From positions 62,001-126,000 of the forward strand of contig NZ_CAXUSG020000007.1 in assembly GCF_964253915.1 (NCBI RefSeq): a DNA stretch of 64,000 bases, given 5' to 3'. The stretch comes from Metarhizobium sp964253915. Its GTDB lineage: Bacteria; Pseudomonadota; Alphaproteobacteria; Rhizobiales; Rhizobiaceae. Positions 1-7,889 of the stretch are shown here, in pieces. How positions within the stretch are numbered: position 1 is the stretch's first letter; every line of letters begins with the position of its first letter. The notes under the pieces are model-generated. The model had not been told where the DNA came from. It made no database searches and saw nothing but the letters and a program-made list of their open reading frames with translations. A program made the position numbers and the translations under genes.

Positions 1-336
1 GCTGGTCGAAACGAGCAGGCAGAGAACGGCAAACGAGCCGAGATCCTTGGCATTCTTGCCGACGGCCGAGATTTCGGGGGAAATGCGATCGACGAGTTCT
101 TCGATCGCCGTGTTCAGGGCTTCGAAGCCGAACAGCAGAAGGCAGAGGATGACAAGCGTCAGAAACTCCGCAAGGCTCGCCCCGATGACGGCAAACAGAA
201 GCACGGCGACCAAGAAAAACAGGATTTCCTGGCGAAAAGCCGATTCCCTCAGCAAACGGGTAAAGCCGCCCCAGGAATAGCTGGCTGCCGCAAAGAAATG
301 ACGGATGCCCCGCTTCTTTTCAACAACCCTGTCCAT
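1..336 (-). CDS. dgkA: Diacylglycerol kinase, prokaryotic type (partial)
   Basis: Integral membrane kinase that phosphorylates diacylglycerol to phosphatidic acid, recycling lipid released during envelope glucan modification. The visible 112 codons begin at ATG 336 and run off the window's left edge, so the C-terminus is missing. Reverse-strand translation gives the family hallmarks: an N-terminal amphipathic stretch with Ser-Trp-x-Gly and Ala-Phe-Arg-Gln-Glu, two hydrophobic helices, and Asn-Thr-Ala-Ile-Glu followed by Val-Asp-Arg-Ile and Ala-Lys-Asp, as in E. coli DgkA. It lies 83 bases downstream of cobT on the same strand. Rhizobia use this enzyme with cyclic glucan modification by phosphoglycerol; that link is family knowledge. 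Confidence 0.9.
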   Translation of the reverse strand, partial: MDRVVEKKRGIRHFFAAASYSWGGFTRLLRESAFRQEILFFLVAVLLFAVIGASLAEFLTLVILCLLLFGFEALNTAIEELVDRISPEISAVGKNAKDLGSFAVLCLLVSTS

Positions 337-419
337 GCCTGTCCCCTGTCCTGCCGGATATCAGGCCCAGCGCATATAGGTTCGCCGCCCGATCTGCAAG
401 ATGCGGGCGGCCACCAGTC

Positions 420-1436
420 TCAGTGTTTGTTGGAAACGCCGGCCGCGGCAAAGGTCGCCATGCCGGCGTGGCAGGCGGCGGCAGACTTGACGATACCGGC
501 GGCCAATGCTGCGCCCGTGCCTTCGCCGAGGCGCATGCCGAGCGCCAGCAGCGGCGTCTTGCCGAGCTTTTCGATCGACTTCAGGTGTCCCGGTTCGGCC
601 GAGACGTGGCCGATCAGGCAATGGTCGAGCGCCGCCGGATTGGCAGCCTTGAGGATCGCCGCCGCCGCCGTGGTGACGTAGCCGTCGAGCAGCACCGGGA
701 TCTTCTGCATGCGGGCGGCGAGGATGGCGCCGGCCATTGCCGCAATCTCGCGGCCGCCGAGCCGGCGCAGCACTTCCAGCGGATCGGAGAGGTGTTCCTT
801 ATGGAAGGCGACCGCCGTCTCCACCGCCGCAATCTTGCGCTGCAAAAGCTCGCCATGCGAGCCGGTGCCCGGCCCGACCCATTCCTCCGCCGTGCCGCCG
901 TAAAGCGCATAGTTGATGGCGGCGGCGATGGTGGTGTTGCCGATGCCCATTTCGCCGATGCAAAGGAGATCGGTGCCGCCGGCGACCGCTTCCATGCCGA
1001 AGGCCATCGTCGCGGCGCAATCGCGCTCAGACAGGGCGGCTTCGCAGGTGATGTCGCCGGTGGGGTAGTCGAGCGCCAGGTCGAAGATCTTCAGGCCAAG
1101 GTCATGCGTCACGCAGATCTGGTTGATCGCCGCGCCGCCTGCGGCAAAATTCTCGACCATCTGCTGGGTGACCGCGGGCGGAAAGGGCGTGATGTTGTGG
1201 CGGGTGACGCCGTGATTGCCGGCAAAGATCGCCACCAGCGGCCGGTTCACCGCTGGCGCGCGGCCGCTCCAGGCGGCCAGCCACATGGCGATTTCCTCCA
1301 GGCGGCCGAGCGCGCCCGGCGGCTTGGTCAGCTGCGCGTCGCGTTCGCGGGCAGCGACGAGCGCATGGGCGTCCGGTCCCGGCAGATCCTTGAGCAGGGC
1401 GCGAAAGTCGTCGAATGGCAGGCCGGTTACGCTCAT
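420..1436 (-). CDS. cobT: Nicotinate-nucleotide--dimethylbenzimidazole phosphoribosyltransferase
   Basis: Makes alpha-ribazole 5'-phosphate from nicotinate mononucleotide and dimethylbenzimidazole, the lower-ligand activation step of cobalamin synthesis (called CobU in Pseudomonas denitrificans). The 338-residue product has the usual family length. It shows Leu-Thr-Lys-Pro-x-Gly-Ala-Leu-Gly near residue 35, Gly-Asn-His-Gly-Val near 73, a Gly-Glu-Met-Gly-Ile-Gly-Asn-Thr-Thr motif, and near residue 305 Gly-Glu-Gly-Thr-Gly-Ala-Ala carrying the catalytic Glu. The open frame continues upstream to 1958, but ATG 1436 is preceded by GAGGA and begins the conserved protein. It is divergent from cobS with about 180 bases between, the common rhizobial pairing. 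Confidence 0.96.
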   Translation of the reverse strand: MSVTGLPFDDFRALLKDLPGPDAHALVAARERDAQLTKPPGALGRLEEIAMWLAAWSGRAPAVNRPLVAIFAGNHGVTRHNITPFPPAVTQQMVENFAAGGAAINQICVTHDLGLKIFDLALDYPTGDITCEAALSERDCAATMAFGMEAVAGGTDLLCIGEMGIGNTTIAAAINYALYGGTAEEWVGPGTGSHGELLQRKIAAVETAVAFHKEHLSDPLEVLRRLGGREIAAMAGAILAARMQKIPVLLDGYVTTAAAAILKAANPAALDHCLIGHVSAEPGHLKSIEKLGKTPLLALGMRLGEGTGAALAAGIVKSAAACHAGMATFAAAGVSNKH

Positions 1437-1617
1437 GGGTGCGGTGTCCTCGTGTTCGTCATGCGATTGTGATGCGCCGGCCGTTGCGATTTCGCTGGCG
1501 TCGATTTCGTCACGTCTATTAAAGACGGACGGGGCGGCGAACAACTGCAAAAAGCGCCGGTCCCTGTCGCGCAAAGGAAGTTGCGTGAAGGAAGCTGCGC
1601 GGAGAGAGGAAGCAGGA

Positions 1618-2400
1618 ATGGACATCCGGGAATTCGGCGGCGATATCGTTCGCGCGGTGGCTTTCCTCAGCCGAATCCCGGTTTCGGCGCGGTTTTTCGA
1701 GGGCCGGGATGGCAGCATGCGGCGCCTGGCCGGCGCTTTTCCGGCTGCCGGGCTGGTCATCGCGGTACCCGCGGCCCTGTTGCTCTTCGTCACCTTGTCC
1801 TTCGGTGCCGATCCGCTGCTCGCCGCCTTCCTCGGCCTTACGCTGCAGACGCTTGTCACCGGCGCGCTGCACGAGGACGGCCTGGCCGACAGCGCCGACG
1901 GTCTCGGTGGCGGACGCAACCGCGACCATGCGCTCGACATCATGAAGGACAGCCGCATCGGCGCCTATGGCGTCATCGCCCTCGTCCTGTCTTTTGGCTT
2001 GCGCGCGGCGGCGGTTGCGGCGCTTGCACGGCTGGAAGAGCCGCTGACGGTAGCGCTTGTGTGGATCGCGACGGCCGGGCTCAGCCGCGCCGCGATGGTC
2101 TGGCATTGGCATCGCCTGCCTTCGGCACGCACCGCCGGTGTCGCGGCCTCCGCCGGCGTGCCGGATGACGGCGCACGAACGACGGCCCTCATCACCGGCA
2201 TCGCCTCCTTCGTACTGCTTACCCTTACCCTGCATTCCACGGGCGCAATTCTGTTCGGCCTGCTTGTGGCCGTCCTGCTCACGCTTGTTTTCACCCGCCA
2301 TGCATGTTCGCGGATCGGCGGCCACACCGGCGATACCATCGGCGCAACGCAGCAGATCGCCGAAATCGGTGTTTTGTGCGCCCTTGCCTTGGCCGGCTGA
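1618..2400 (+). CDS. cobS: Adenosylcobinamide-GDP ribazoletransferase (cobalamin synthase)
   Basis: Membrane enzyme joining adenosylcobinamide-GDP to alpha-ribazole, the last assembly step of adenosylcobalamin (CobV in P. denitrificans naming). The 260-residue protein is polytopic. It carries the metal-binding signature His-Glu-Asp-Gly-Leu-Ala-Asp-x-Ala-Asp-Gly near residues 85-95 and Met-Lys-Asp-Ser-Arg-Ile-Gly-Ala-Tyr-Gly near 110-120, both diagnostic. ATG 1618 is preceded by a purine-rich GAGAGGAAGCAGG. It diverges from cobT, so the two lower-ligand steps are transcribed back to back. No cobalamin riboswitch was recognised in the 181-base gap. Confidence 0.96.
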   Translation: MDIREFGGDIVRAVAFLSRIPVSARFFEGRDGSMRRLAGAFPAAGLVIAVPAALLLFVTLSFGADPLLAAFLGLTLQTLVTGALHEDGLADSADGLGGGRNRDHALDIMKDSRIGAYGVIALVLSFGLRAAAVAALARLEEPLTVALVWIATAGLSRAAMVWHWHRLPSARTAGVAASAGVPDDGARTTALITGIASFVLLTLTLHSTGAILFGLLVAVLLTLVFTRHACSRIGGHTGDTIGATQQIAEIGVLCALALAG

Positions 2401-2453
2401 ACATCCGATATAGGCGAAGACGGCACCCCGGACTTCAACAAGATCAGAGCCTC

Positions 2454-2672
2454 ATGGAATCGCCCTGCATCCTCGTCTGTTCCATCGACATGACCACCGG
2501 ATATTGTTTCGGCTGCGGCCGCACGCGCGAAGAAATCGGCGCGTGGACGCTCTATACCAGCGAAGAGCGCCGGCAGATCATGGCAATCCTTCCGGAGCGG
2601 CTTGCGACCGTGGAGCGCAAGCCACGCCGAGAAACCCGCCGCACCCGGATGGCGCGGGAGCGTGGCCTTTGA
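2454..2672 (+). CDS. DUF1289 family small Cys-rich protein
   Basis: A 72-residue protein beginning Glu-Ser-Pro-Cys-Ile-x-Val-Cys, then Tyr-Cys-Phe-Gly-Cys-Gly-Arg-Thr-x-Glu-Glu-Ile and a Trp, the hallmark of DUF1289. Four clustered cysteines (two CxxxC/CxxC pairs) suggest a metal- or cluster-binding knuckle; the function of the family is unknown. The C-terminal third is very basic. It starts 53 bases after cobS and its TGA overlaps the ATG of the next gene by one base (TGATG), so it is translationally coupled to the aspartic protease. Confidence 0.85.
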   Translation: MESPCILVCSIDMTTGYCFGCGRTREEIGAWTLYTSEERRQIMAILPERLATVERKPRRETRRTRMARERGL

Positions 2673-3373
2673 TGAATCGCCTGACGATCGTTCTCGCCAT
2701 CCTCGCTCTCGGCCTCGTGGTTCTTGTCTTCACCGACAGCAACAGCCGCATCCTCGGCCTCCAGAAGGACGAGTTCGGCCGCTTCGTGACACTCCTGCCG
2801 TTTGCAGCGATGCTCAGCGTCGGCATTCTCGCCAGCCGCCGCTCGCTTGGCGAGAGCATGCGGCAGATGATGATCTGGCTTTTGATCCTGCTCGCCCTCG
2901 TCACCGCCTACCTCTATCGCAACGACATGCAGGCTGTCGGCGACCGGCTGCTTTCCGGCCTGCTGCCCGGCCGTGCCATGGTCGTCAGCAGCCAGGACGG
3001 CGCGCAGGAAGTGGTGCTCTACAAGGCGATGAACGGCCATTTCCAGGCCGATGCCACCGTCAACGGCCAGTCGATCGGCATGCTGGTCGATACCGGCGCC
3101 AGCATGATCGCCCTGTCCCACGAAGATGCCGAACGCATCGGCATCAATCCGGAAAACCTTACCTATTCCGTCACGGTGATGACGGCGAACGGCATCGCCC
3201 AGGCCGCCCCCGTCACGCTTTCGGAAATCGCCATCGGCCCCATCGTCCGCCGCAACCTGCCCGCCACCGTGGCGGAGCAGGGCAAGCTCGACCAGAGCCT
3301 GCTCGGCATGAGTTTCCTGTCGACCCTGAGTTCGCTGCAGATGCAGACGGATGAGTTGCGCCTGCGGAACTGA
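2672..3373 (+). CDS. Membrane-anchored retropepsin-like aspartic protease (TIGR02281-type)
   Basis: A 233-residue protein with three hydrophobic segments in its first 85 residues (about 4-20, 39-54, 66-82), followed by a periplasmic-type domain. That domain has Met-Leu-Val-Asp-Thr-Gly-Ala-Ser near residues 137-144, the single-lobe retropepsin active-site motif with Asp140; a homodimer would be needed for catalysis. The C-terminal Leu-Leu-Gly-Met-Ser-Phe-Leu is also typical of clan AA bacterial proteases. Substrate and physiological role are unknown. It is coupled to the upstream DUF1289 gene by a TGATG overlap and ends 10 bases from the convergent DUF2239 gene. Confidence 0.85.
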   Translation: MNRLTIVLAILALGLVVLVFTDSNSRILGLQKDEFGRFVTLLPFAAMLSVGILASRRSLGESMRQMMIWLLILLALVTAYLYRNDMQAVGDRLLSGLLPGRAMVVSSQDGAQEVVLYKAMNGHFQADATVNGQSIGMLVDTGASMIALSHEDAERIGINPENLTYSVTVMTANGIAQAAPVTLSEIAIGPIVRRNLPATVAEQGKLDQSLLGMSFLSTLSSLQMQTDELRLRN

Positions 3374-3383
3374 GCCACACGCG

Positions 3384-3965
3384 TTATGACCTCGCGAACG
3401 CCGGCGCCGCAAGCCGTCGCGCATGGTTCCTCAGGTCTTGCGGCCAAACCTCGCTTAGCCTTTCAAACCCTTCCCCGTCCCGGGCATACAGCGCTCGGGT
3501 CGCTTCTTCGTAGCCGGGCTGGTTGCCGAGCATCGCCAGCATGAAGCGATCCGCCGCCTGCTGGGCGTCGCGGGCGCCGGGTGCACCGGCAGTTCCGTCG
3601 TTGCGGGCTGCGTCCACCAGCTTGCGCAGCGCCACCGAGGCGCCGCCGGGCTGGCCGGAAAGCCATTCCCAATGCCGCGGCAGAAGCGTCACCTCGCGGG
3701 CGACGACACCCAGTTTCGGCCGCCCTGCCCCGCGCTTGGCCGCCTCCGCCGGCTCGACGGGAGGCTGCAGCCGCGCTGCAATCTCGGCGTCCGTGCCGCG
3801 CAGGTCGAAATCCACCTGCCGACCCGTCCGGTCGTCAAAAGCAAGGATCGATCGGGAGGAATCGGCCGCAAGCGCTGCCTTGACGGCCAATGCCACGTCG
3901 AAAATCGCGCCTGACGCCAGCAGGGCGTCGCCGGCAAAAGCGGTTACATTGTCTGAAACAGTCAT
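3384..3965 (-). CDS. DUF2239 family protein
   Basis: A 193-residue cytoplasmic protein. Recognisable features of DUF2239 are an N-terminal strand-rich part with Phe-Asp-Asp-Arg-Thr-Gly-Arg, a Gly-Arg-Pro-Lys-Leu-Gly-Val-Val turn near residue 97, and Leu-Leu-Pro-Arg-His-Trp-x-Trp-Leu with a helical C-terminal half. The molecular function is not known. An alternative ATG lies six codons upstream, but the AGGAG between the two ATGs marks 3965 as the likely start. The leader is unusual: the ribosome-binding site lies inside a perfect hairpin, and the promoter is framed by an 11-base inverted repeat (separate entries). Confidence 0.8.
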   Translation of the reverse strand: MTVSDNVTAFAGDALLASGAIFDVALAVKAALAADSSRSILAFDDRTGRQVDFDLRGTDAEIAARLQPPVEPAEAAKRGAGRPKLGVVAREVTLLPRHWEWLSGQPGGASVALRKLVDAARNDGTAGAPGARDAQQAADRFMLAMLGNQPGYEEATRALYARDGEGFERLSEVWPQDLRNHARRLAAPAFARS

Positions 3966-3972
3966 GGAAAAT

Positions 3973-3996
3973 CTCCTGCACAATAAGATGCAGGAG
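3973..3996 (-). promoter_or_regulatory. Hairpin over the ribosome-binding site of the DUF2239 gene
   Basis: A perfect 8-base inverted repeat, CTCCTGCA at 3973-3980 and TGCAGGAG at 3989-3996, with an 8-base loop. Read on the minus strand, the 3' arm of the RNA stem (3973-3980) contains the AGGAG ribosome-binding site located 7 bases before the start codon, so folding would hide it. A structural control of translation (temperature, ligand or protein) is an inference. Confidence 0.55.
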
Positions 3997-3997
3997 A

Positions 3998-4039
3998 TTT
4001 ATCCGGGTAAAATAATCTTGTCAATAACACCCGGATAAA
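3998..4039 (-). promoter_or_regulatory. Promoter with flanking inverted-repeat operator
   Basis: On the minus strand a TTGACA -35 (4019-4024) is followed after 17 bases by a TAAATC -10-like hexamer (3996-4001). An 11-base perfect inverted repeat, TTTATCCGGGT at 3998-4008 and ACCCGGATAAA at 4029-4039, places one arm over the -10 and the other just upstream of the -35. The arm centres are 31 bases apart, close to three helical turns, which suits a dimeric or tetrameric repressor. The regulator is not identified. Confidence 0.55.
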
Positions 4040-4058
4040 ATTATTCGGGCGCCGGCGA

Positions 4059-4820
4059 TCAGCTTTTCAGCCGGTATCCGGTCTTGAAGATCCAGTGCAG
4101 GATGACGAGGCAGATCACCAGGAACAGCGTCACCATGGCGAGGCTGATCAGTGGGTTGACATCGGCGATGCCGTAAAAGCTCCAGCGGAAGCCGCTGACG
4201 AGGTACAGCACCGGATTGAGATGGCTGACCGCCTGCCAGAAGGGCGACAGCATGTTGATCGAATAAAAGCTGCCGCCGAGGAAGGTCAGCGGCGGCACCA
4301 CCAGCATCGGCACGAGGTTCAACTGCTCGAAATTCTTGGCCCAGATGCCGATCATGAAGCCGAACAGGCTGAAACTCACCGCCGTCAGCACGAAAAACAG
4401 CACCATCATCAGCGGATGCTCGATGCGGATATCGACGAAGAAGGTGGCGGTGGCCAGGATGATGGCGCCGATGATCATGCCTTTCGTCGCCGCCGCGCCG
4501 ACGAAACCGATGATGATCTCGCTCATCGCCACCGGCGCTGACAGGATTTCGTAAATGGTGCCGACGAATTTCGGGAAATAGATGCCGAAGGACCCGTTGC
4601 CGATGCACTGTCCGAGCAATGTCAGCATGATCAGGCCCGGCGTGATGAAGGCGCCGTAGGACACGCCTTCCACTTCCTGGATACGCGAGCCGATCGCTGC
4701 GCCAAAAACGATGAAGTAGAGCGAGGTGGAGATGACGGGAGAAACGACGCTCTGCAACAGCGTCCGTCGCGTCCGTGCCATTTCGAACAGGTAGATGGCC
4801 TTGATCGCCTCGAAATTCAT
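4059..4820 (-). CDS. ABC-2 type transporter permease
   Basis: A 253-residue inner-membrane protein with about six hydrophobic helices, resembling the YadH/NodJ type of ABC-2 permease. Hallmarks are the N-terminal Ala-Ile-x-Ala-Ile-Tyr-x-Phe-Glu-Met-Ala-Arg-x-x-Arg-Thr, the Gly-x-x-Tyr-x-x-Phe-Ile-x-Pro-Gly-Leu-Ile segment near residue 57, and Pro-Pro-Leu-Thr-Phe-Leu-Gly-Gly-Ser-Phe-Tyr-Ser near 185. It overlaps the ATPase gene by four bases (ATGA), so the two form one export unit. The substrate cannot be told from sequence; family members export lipids, polysaccharides or drugs. Confidence 0.88.
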   Translation of the reverse strand: MNFEAIKAIYLFEMARTRRTLLQSVVSPVISTSLYFIVFGAAIGSRIQEVEGVSYGAFITPGLIMLTLLGQCIGNGSFGIYFPKFVGTIYEILSAPVAMSEIIIGFVGAAATKGMIIGAIILATATFFVDIRIEHPLMMVLFFVLTAVSFSLFGFMIGIWAKNFEQLNLVPMLVVPPLTFLGGSFYSINMLSPFWQAVSHLNPVLYLVSGFRWSFYGIADVNPLISLAMVTLFLVICLVILHWIFKTGYRLKS

Positions 4821-5749
4821 TTGTCCTCTCCCACGAGCTGGACGAAGATATCTTCCAGCGAACTCTGCCGCGTCGAGAGATCCTTGAAATGGATGTTTTC
4901 CGCCGCAAGCTGCTGCAAGAGCGTCGCGATCGTTGCCTGCTCATGCTCATGTTCGGCATCGAAATCGTAGATCAATGTATTGCCTCCGGCACCGAGCGAC
5001 AGGCCACGCAGGGCGAGCCCTTCCGGCAGCGCTGCCAGCGGTTCGGCAAGGTCGAGGATCAGCTGCTTGCTGCCGAGCTTCTTCATCAGCGTCGCTTTCT
5101 CCTCGACGAGCAGCAGGCGCCCGCCGTTGATCACGCCGACGCGGTCGGCGATTTCTTCCGCCTCTTCGATGTAGTGAGTGGTGAGGATGATAGTGACGCC
5201 GCTTTCCCGCAGCTTTTCCACCACATGCCACATGTCCTTGCGCAACGTCACGTCGACGCCCGCTGTCGGTTCGTCGAGAAACAGAACGCGTGGCTCGTGC
5301 GACAGGGCCTTGGCGATCAGCACGCGTCGTTTCATGCCACCGGAAAGTTCACGCAACATGCTGTCGCGCTTTTCCCAGAGCGACAGGTCACGCAGAATCT
5401 TCTCGACGTAAGCCGGATTCGCTTTCTTGCCATGCAAGCCGCGGGAAAAACTGACCGTGTTGAATACGGTCTCGAACTGGTCGGTCGTCAGCTCCTGCGG
5501 AACCAGCCCGATCAGCGTGCGCGTCTCGCGGAAGTCCTTGATGACGTCGTAGCCGCCGACTGTCACCTCGCCGCCACTCGGATTGACGATGCCGCAGATG
5601 ATCGAGATCATCGTCGTCTTGCCGGCGCCGTTCGGACCGAGCAGCGCCAGGATCTCGCCTTCCTCGATGTCGAGGCTGACGCCCTTCAATGCCTGGAAGC
5701 CATTGGAATAGGTCTTGGTCAGGTTTCGGATGGAAACGATGGGGGCCAT
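4817..5749 (-). CDS. ABC transporter ATP-binding protein (ABC-2 export system)
   Basis: A 310-residue ATPase of the YadG type. Walker A Gly-Pro-Asn-Gly-Ala-Gly-Lys-Thr lies at residues 38-45; then come the Q-loop Val-Pro-Gln-Glu near 80, the signature Leu-Ser-Gly-Gly-Met-Lys-Arg-Arg, Walker B Val-Leu-Phe-Leu-Asp-Glu-Pro and the switch His in Thr-Thr-His. The C-terminal 80 residues form the extra domain common in ABC-2 ATPases, ending in Ser-Leu-Glu-Asp-Ile-Phe-Val. It energises the overlapping downstream permease. Upstream on the same strand is a possible TATATA -10 element near 5785. Confidence 0.92.
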   Translation of the reverse strand: MAPIVSIRNLTKTYSNGFQALKGVSLDIEEGEILALLGPNGAGKTTMISIICGIVNPSGGEVTVGGYDVIKDFRETRTLIGLVPQELTTDQFETVFNTVSFSRGLHGKKANPAYVEKILRDLSLWEKRDSMLRELSGGMKRRVLIAKALSHEPRVLFLDEPTAGVDVTLRKDMWHVVEKLRESGVTIILTTHYIEEAEEIADRVGVINGGRLLLVEEKATLMKKLGSKQLILDLAEPLAALPEGLALRGLSLGAGGNTLIYDFDAEHEHEQATIATLLQQLAAENIHFKDLSTRQSSLEDIFVQLVGEDK

Positions 5750-6194
5750 GGGGAAACTTCTGCGGGATTTTTGAGGACCACAGCTATATAGCCGCTCCCC
5801 CCGTTGCGGAAAGCCCCTCCCGAAAAGAACGCACTGTTCCGATAAACGGGATAATCAACCGAAAACGCCGTATAAGAACTGCAACGAGATAAAGATCAGC
5901 GTGATCGGGATCAGCACGTCGCCACGGCGAAAATCACGAAGCGCCGTGCCGCAGAGGGCGCCCCGCATTCCGTCATCAAACGGTGACGTTCTTGCAGCAT
6001 AAGGGCCGCATGGCAAGCAACGAGACCCGCCCCGCCGCCTCGTCCCTGTCCCAGGTGGGTTCGTGATCACCAGTTCATTGTACCGCCGGTTTTTCCGCTT
6101 GCCCCAACGTTTTCGCCAGCACGCCTTTCAGCAATGGATTTTCAGCATCGCCAAACGGAGCCGTTGCCTTAACCCCTCGCATTGGCTCTCTTTC
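5750..6194. other. Gene-poor stretch with an orphan terminator at its end
   Basis: No convincing protein gene lies here. A minus-strand frame from 5968 to 5855 could encode 37 residues ending in one hydrophobic segment (Ile-Pro-Ile-Thr-Leu-Ile-Phe-Ile), but it has no clear ribosome-binding site; it is only a possible small membrane peptide. On the plus strand an 18-codon frame starts at 6010. The intrinsic terminator just to the right points rightward although no rightward gene precedes it, which suggests an unannotated small RNA. Confidence 0.35.
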
Positions 6195-6221
6195 AGCCGG
6201 CCCTGTGCCGGCTTCTTTTTT
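6195..6221 (+). terminator. Intrinsic terminator without an obvious gene
   Basis: AGCCGGC at 6195-6201 pairs with GCCGGCT at 6207-6213 around a five-base loop and is followed by TTCTTTTTT. This is a good rho-independent terminator on the plus strand. The nearest rightward gene ends at 3373, so it probably ends a small RNA, or shields the convergent extensin-like gene. Confidence 0.65.
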
Positions 6222-6237
6222 GCCAGCTTCCCGTTTT

Positions 6238-7542
6238 TCAATCGCAATGCCGGTAGCCGGATTTGCGGCTGCGCAGGTCGAAGTGGAAGTGATCCTTGTG
6301 ATGCCGGTCGCTGCCGGGGCCGAGCACGGTGTTGAAATATTTGCAGCTGTCGCCGCGCACCGCCTTCAGGAGCCCCTTTTCACGGAAGGCGAAGAAACCC
6401 TTCTTGCGCACGTCGATCTGCTTGCCGTTCTTTAGCACGAACTTGCCGACGTCGATGGCATTGCCGCGGGCATGTTCCGACCAGGGATTGCGGGAGCTGG
6501 AATTCATCCGTCGGCAGGAATAACCACCCATCGGCACGACCGTCTTGATGCCCGACCAATAGCGGCCCCGCGCCGCCGGCGCCAGTTCGTTCTTCACCCA
6601 CTTGGCGAAGGCAAGCGTCACCTGGCAGTTCAGCTTCACCGCCGGCTTGACGCCGATGCCGCCGGAAAGCCCCTTGAGTTCGACGGGATAAGGAATGCCG
6701 CAGGTCGCACCCTTGGAAATCGGCGCAAGGTCGGTGAAGACGACCCCCATGCGCTTGAGTTCCGCCCGGCAACTGCGTTCGGAGACCGGCATTTCACCGG
6801 TTGATTGTTGCTCGATCGTCGGGTTTTCGGCGCGCGGAAGGAAGGCGACTTCCTGCTCTTCGTCGATCCTCGGCAGGCGCCGGCGCGGCTGTTCGGTGTC
6901 GGAAGCGTTTTCCCAGCCCGACTGGCCACCGATTTCCTGCTGCACTTCGCTTTCCGGCAGCCCGGTATCGGCCATCTCTTGCGATGAAAGCTGTGTCGGG
7001 TCGTCGGTGCCGATGCCGTCGACCACCGGCTGGCTGGCATTGCCCTCAGCGATTTCCACCGCCTGTTCCTGTGCCAATCCTACCACCGGCTGCCCATTGC
7101 CAGAGGATGCCACGCCAAGCTCGGCGTCCATGTTGACGCCGCCTTCCGGCACCGTTAGCGGCTGGACGCCCATGGCGGTGTCGAGCTGGTTGCCGGACGT
7201 CATCGCCTCGTCGCTGTCGATCATCGGCAGGCGCTTGCGCCCCACCGGCTGTTCCATCGTCGTGGTCACCGGCTCGACGACGGCCGTATCGACGGTATCG
7301 GACAAGGATTGCTGGCTGTCGATCGCCACGCCGGCATCGCTGACGGGATTGGGTGTCGAATAGGCCGTCTGCCGTTCGATTCGCCGGTCACCGACCGGCT
7401 CCAGCGGCTGGATCGCCCCGACGAGGTCGCCGTCGTCGAAACGAGCGGATGGCGCAAGGCCATCGCCGGCGGAACAGGCCGCCAAGGCCGTCGACAGGAA
7501 AACCGGCGCCACGGAACGCCGCAGAAAGGAACCAAACGCCAT
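6238..7542 (-). CDS. Extensin-like family lipoprotein
   Basis: A 434-residue exported protein. The N-terminus has a basic stretch, a hydrophobic core and a lipobox-like Leu-Ala-Ala-Cys at about residues 20-23, so it is probably a lipoprotein. Residues about 25-255 are low-complexity, acidic and Gln/Pro-rich, likely disordered. The C-terminal domain (about 256-434) matches the extensin-like family: several conserved Cys, Gly-Gly-Tyr-Ser-Cys-Arg, Ser-Glu-His-Ala-Arg-Gly-Asn-Ala-Ile-Asp, and the terminal His-His-Lys-Asp-His-Phe-His-Phe-Asp. The His/Asp arrangement resembles metal-dependent D-Ala-D-Ala peptidase folds, so a cell-wall role is possible but unproven. The long disordered linker is the unusual part. 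Confidence 0.88.
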   Translation of the reverse strand: MAFGSFLRRSVAPVFLSTALAACSAGDGLAPSARFDDGDLVGAIQPLEPVGDRRIERQTAYSTPNPVSDAGVAIDSQQSLSDTVDTAVVEPVTTTMEQPVGRKRLPMIDSDEAMTSGNQLDTAMGVQPLTVPEGGVNMDAELGVASSGNGQPVVGLAQEQAVEIAEGNASQPVVDGIGTDDPTQLSSQEMADTGLPESEVQQEIGGQSGWENASDTEQPRRRLPRIDEEQEVAFLPRAENPTIEQQSTGEMPVSERSCRAELKRMGVVFTDLAPISKGATCGIPYPVELKGLSGGIGVKPAVKLNCQVTLAFAKWVKNELAPAARGRYWSGIKTVVPMGGYSCRRMNSSSRNPWSEHARGNAIDVGKFVLKNGKQIDVRKKGFFAFREKGLLKAVRGDSCKYFNTVLGPGSDRHHKDHFHFDLRSRKSGYRHCD

Positions 7543-7889
7543 ACAACAGTCACTTCCGCAACGTTTGCCGCTCCGAAGTGCCGGAACGGACCAACTGTGC
7601 CAATTCAGAAGCCGGGAAACGACATTTCTGTGTCCAAAGGGAACGCATCTGGGTCGAATGGCTCAAGAACAGGCAACGGAAGCGAATTTTAGCAAAAGAT
7701 GGTAAACGGAGGGTTTCGGCAGATGGGCAAGCGCGATGATGCCTGCAGGTCGAGATCCTTGTGGGCGCAAATCCCCGCGAACCCAGATCCTTGTGACCAT
7801 TGTCGGGTGTCAGCGCCTTCGCGCTTGCCATGCAGGGGGCGGCGCTGTCATCTTCTCCCTCTCGCGTTGTCTGCCATGGAGCCATGTAC
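7543..7889. other. Intergenic stretch, promoter region only
   Basis: About 350 bases between a leftward and a rightward gene. No open frame with plausible coding character and no tRNA fold were seen. The 11-mer AGATCCTTGTG occurs twice (near 7754 and 7785). The stretch presumably carries the two divergent promoters, which could not be pinned down. Confidence 0.4.

Noticed and set aside
1437..1617. Cobalamin riboswitch before cobS or cobT
   Set aside because: I could not find the conserved B12 box or the surrounding helices in this gap or before cobA, cobE or the znu genes.
420..1958. cobT with a 170-residue N-terminal extension
   Set aside because: The extension is antisense to cobS and lacks similarity to any domain; ATG 1436 has a ribosome-binding site and begins the conserved protein.
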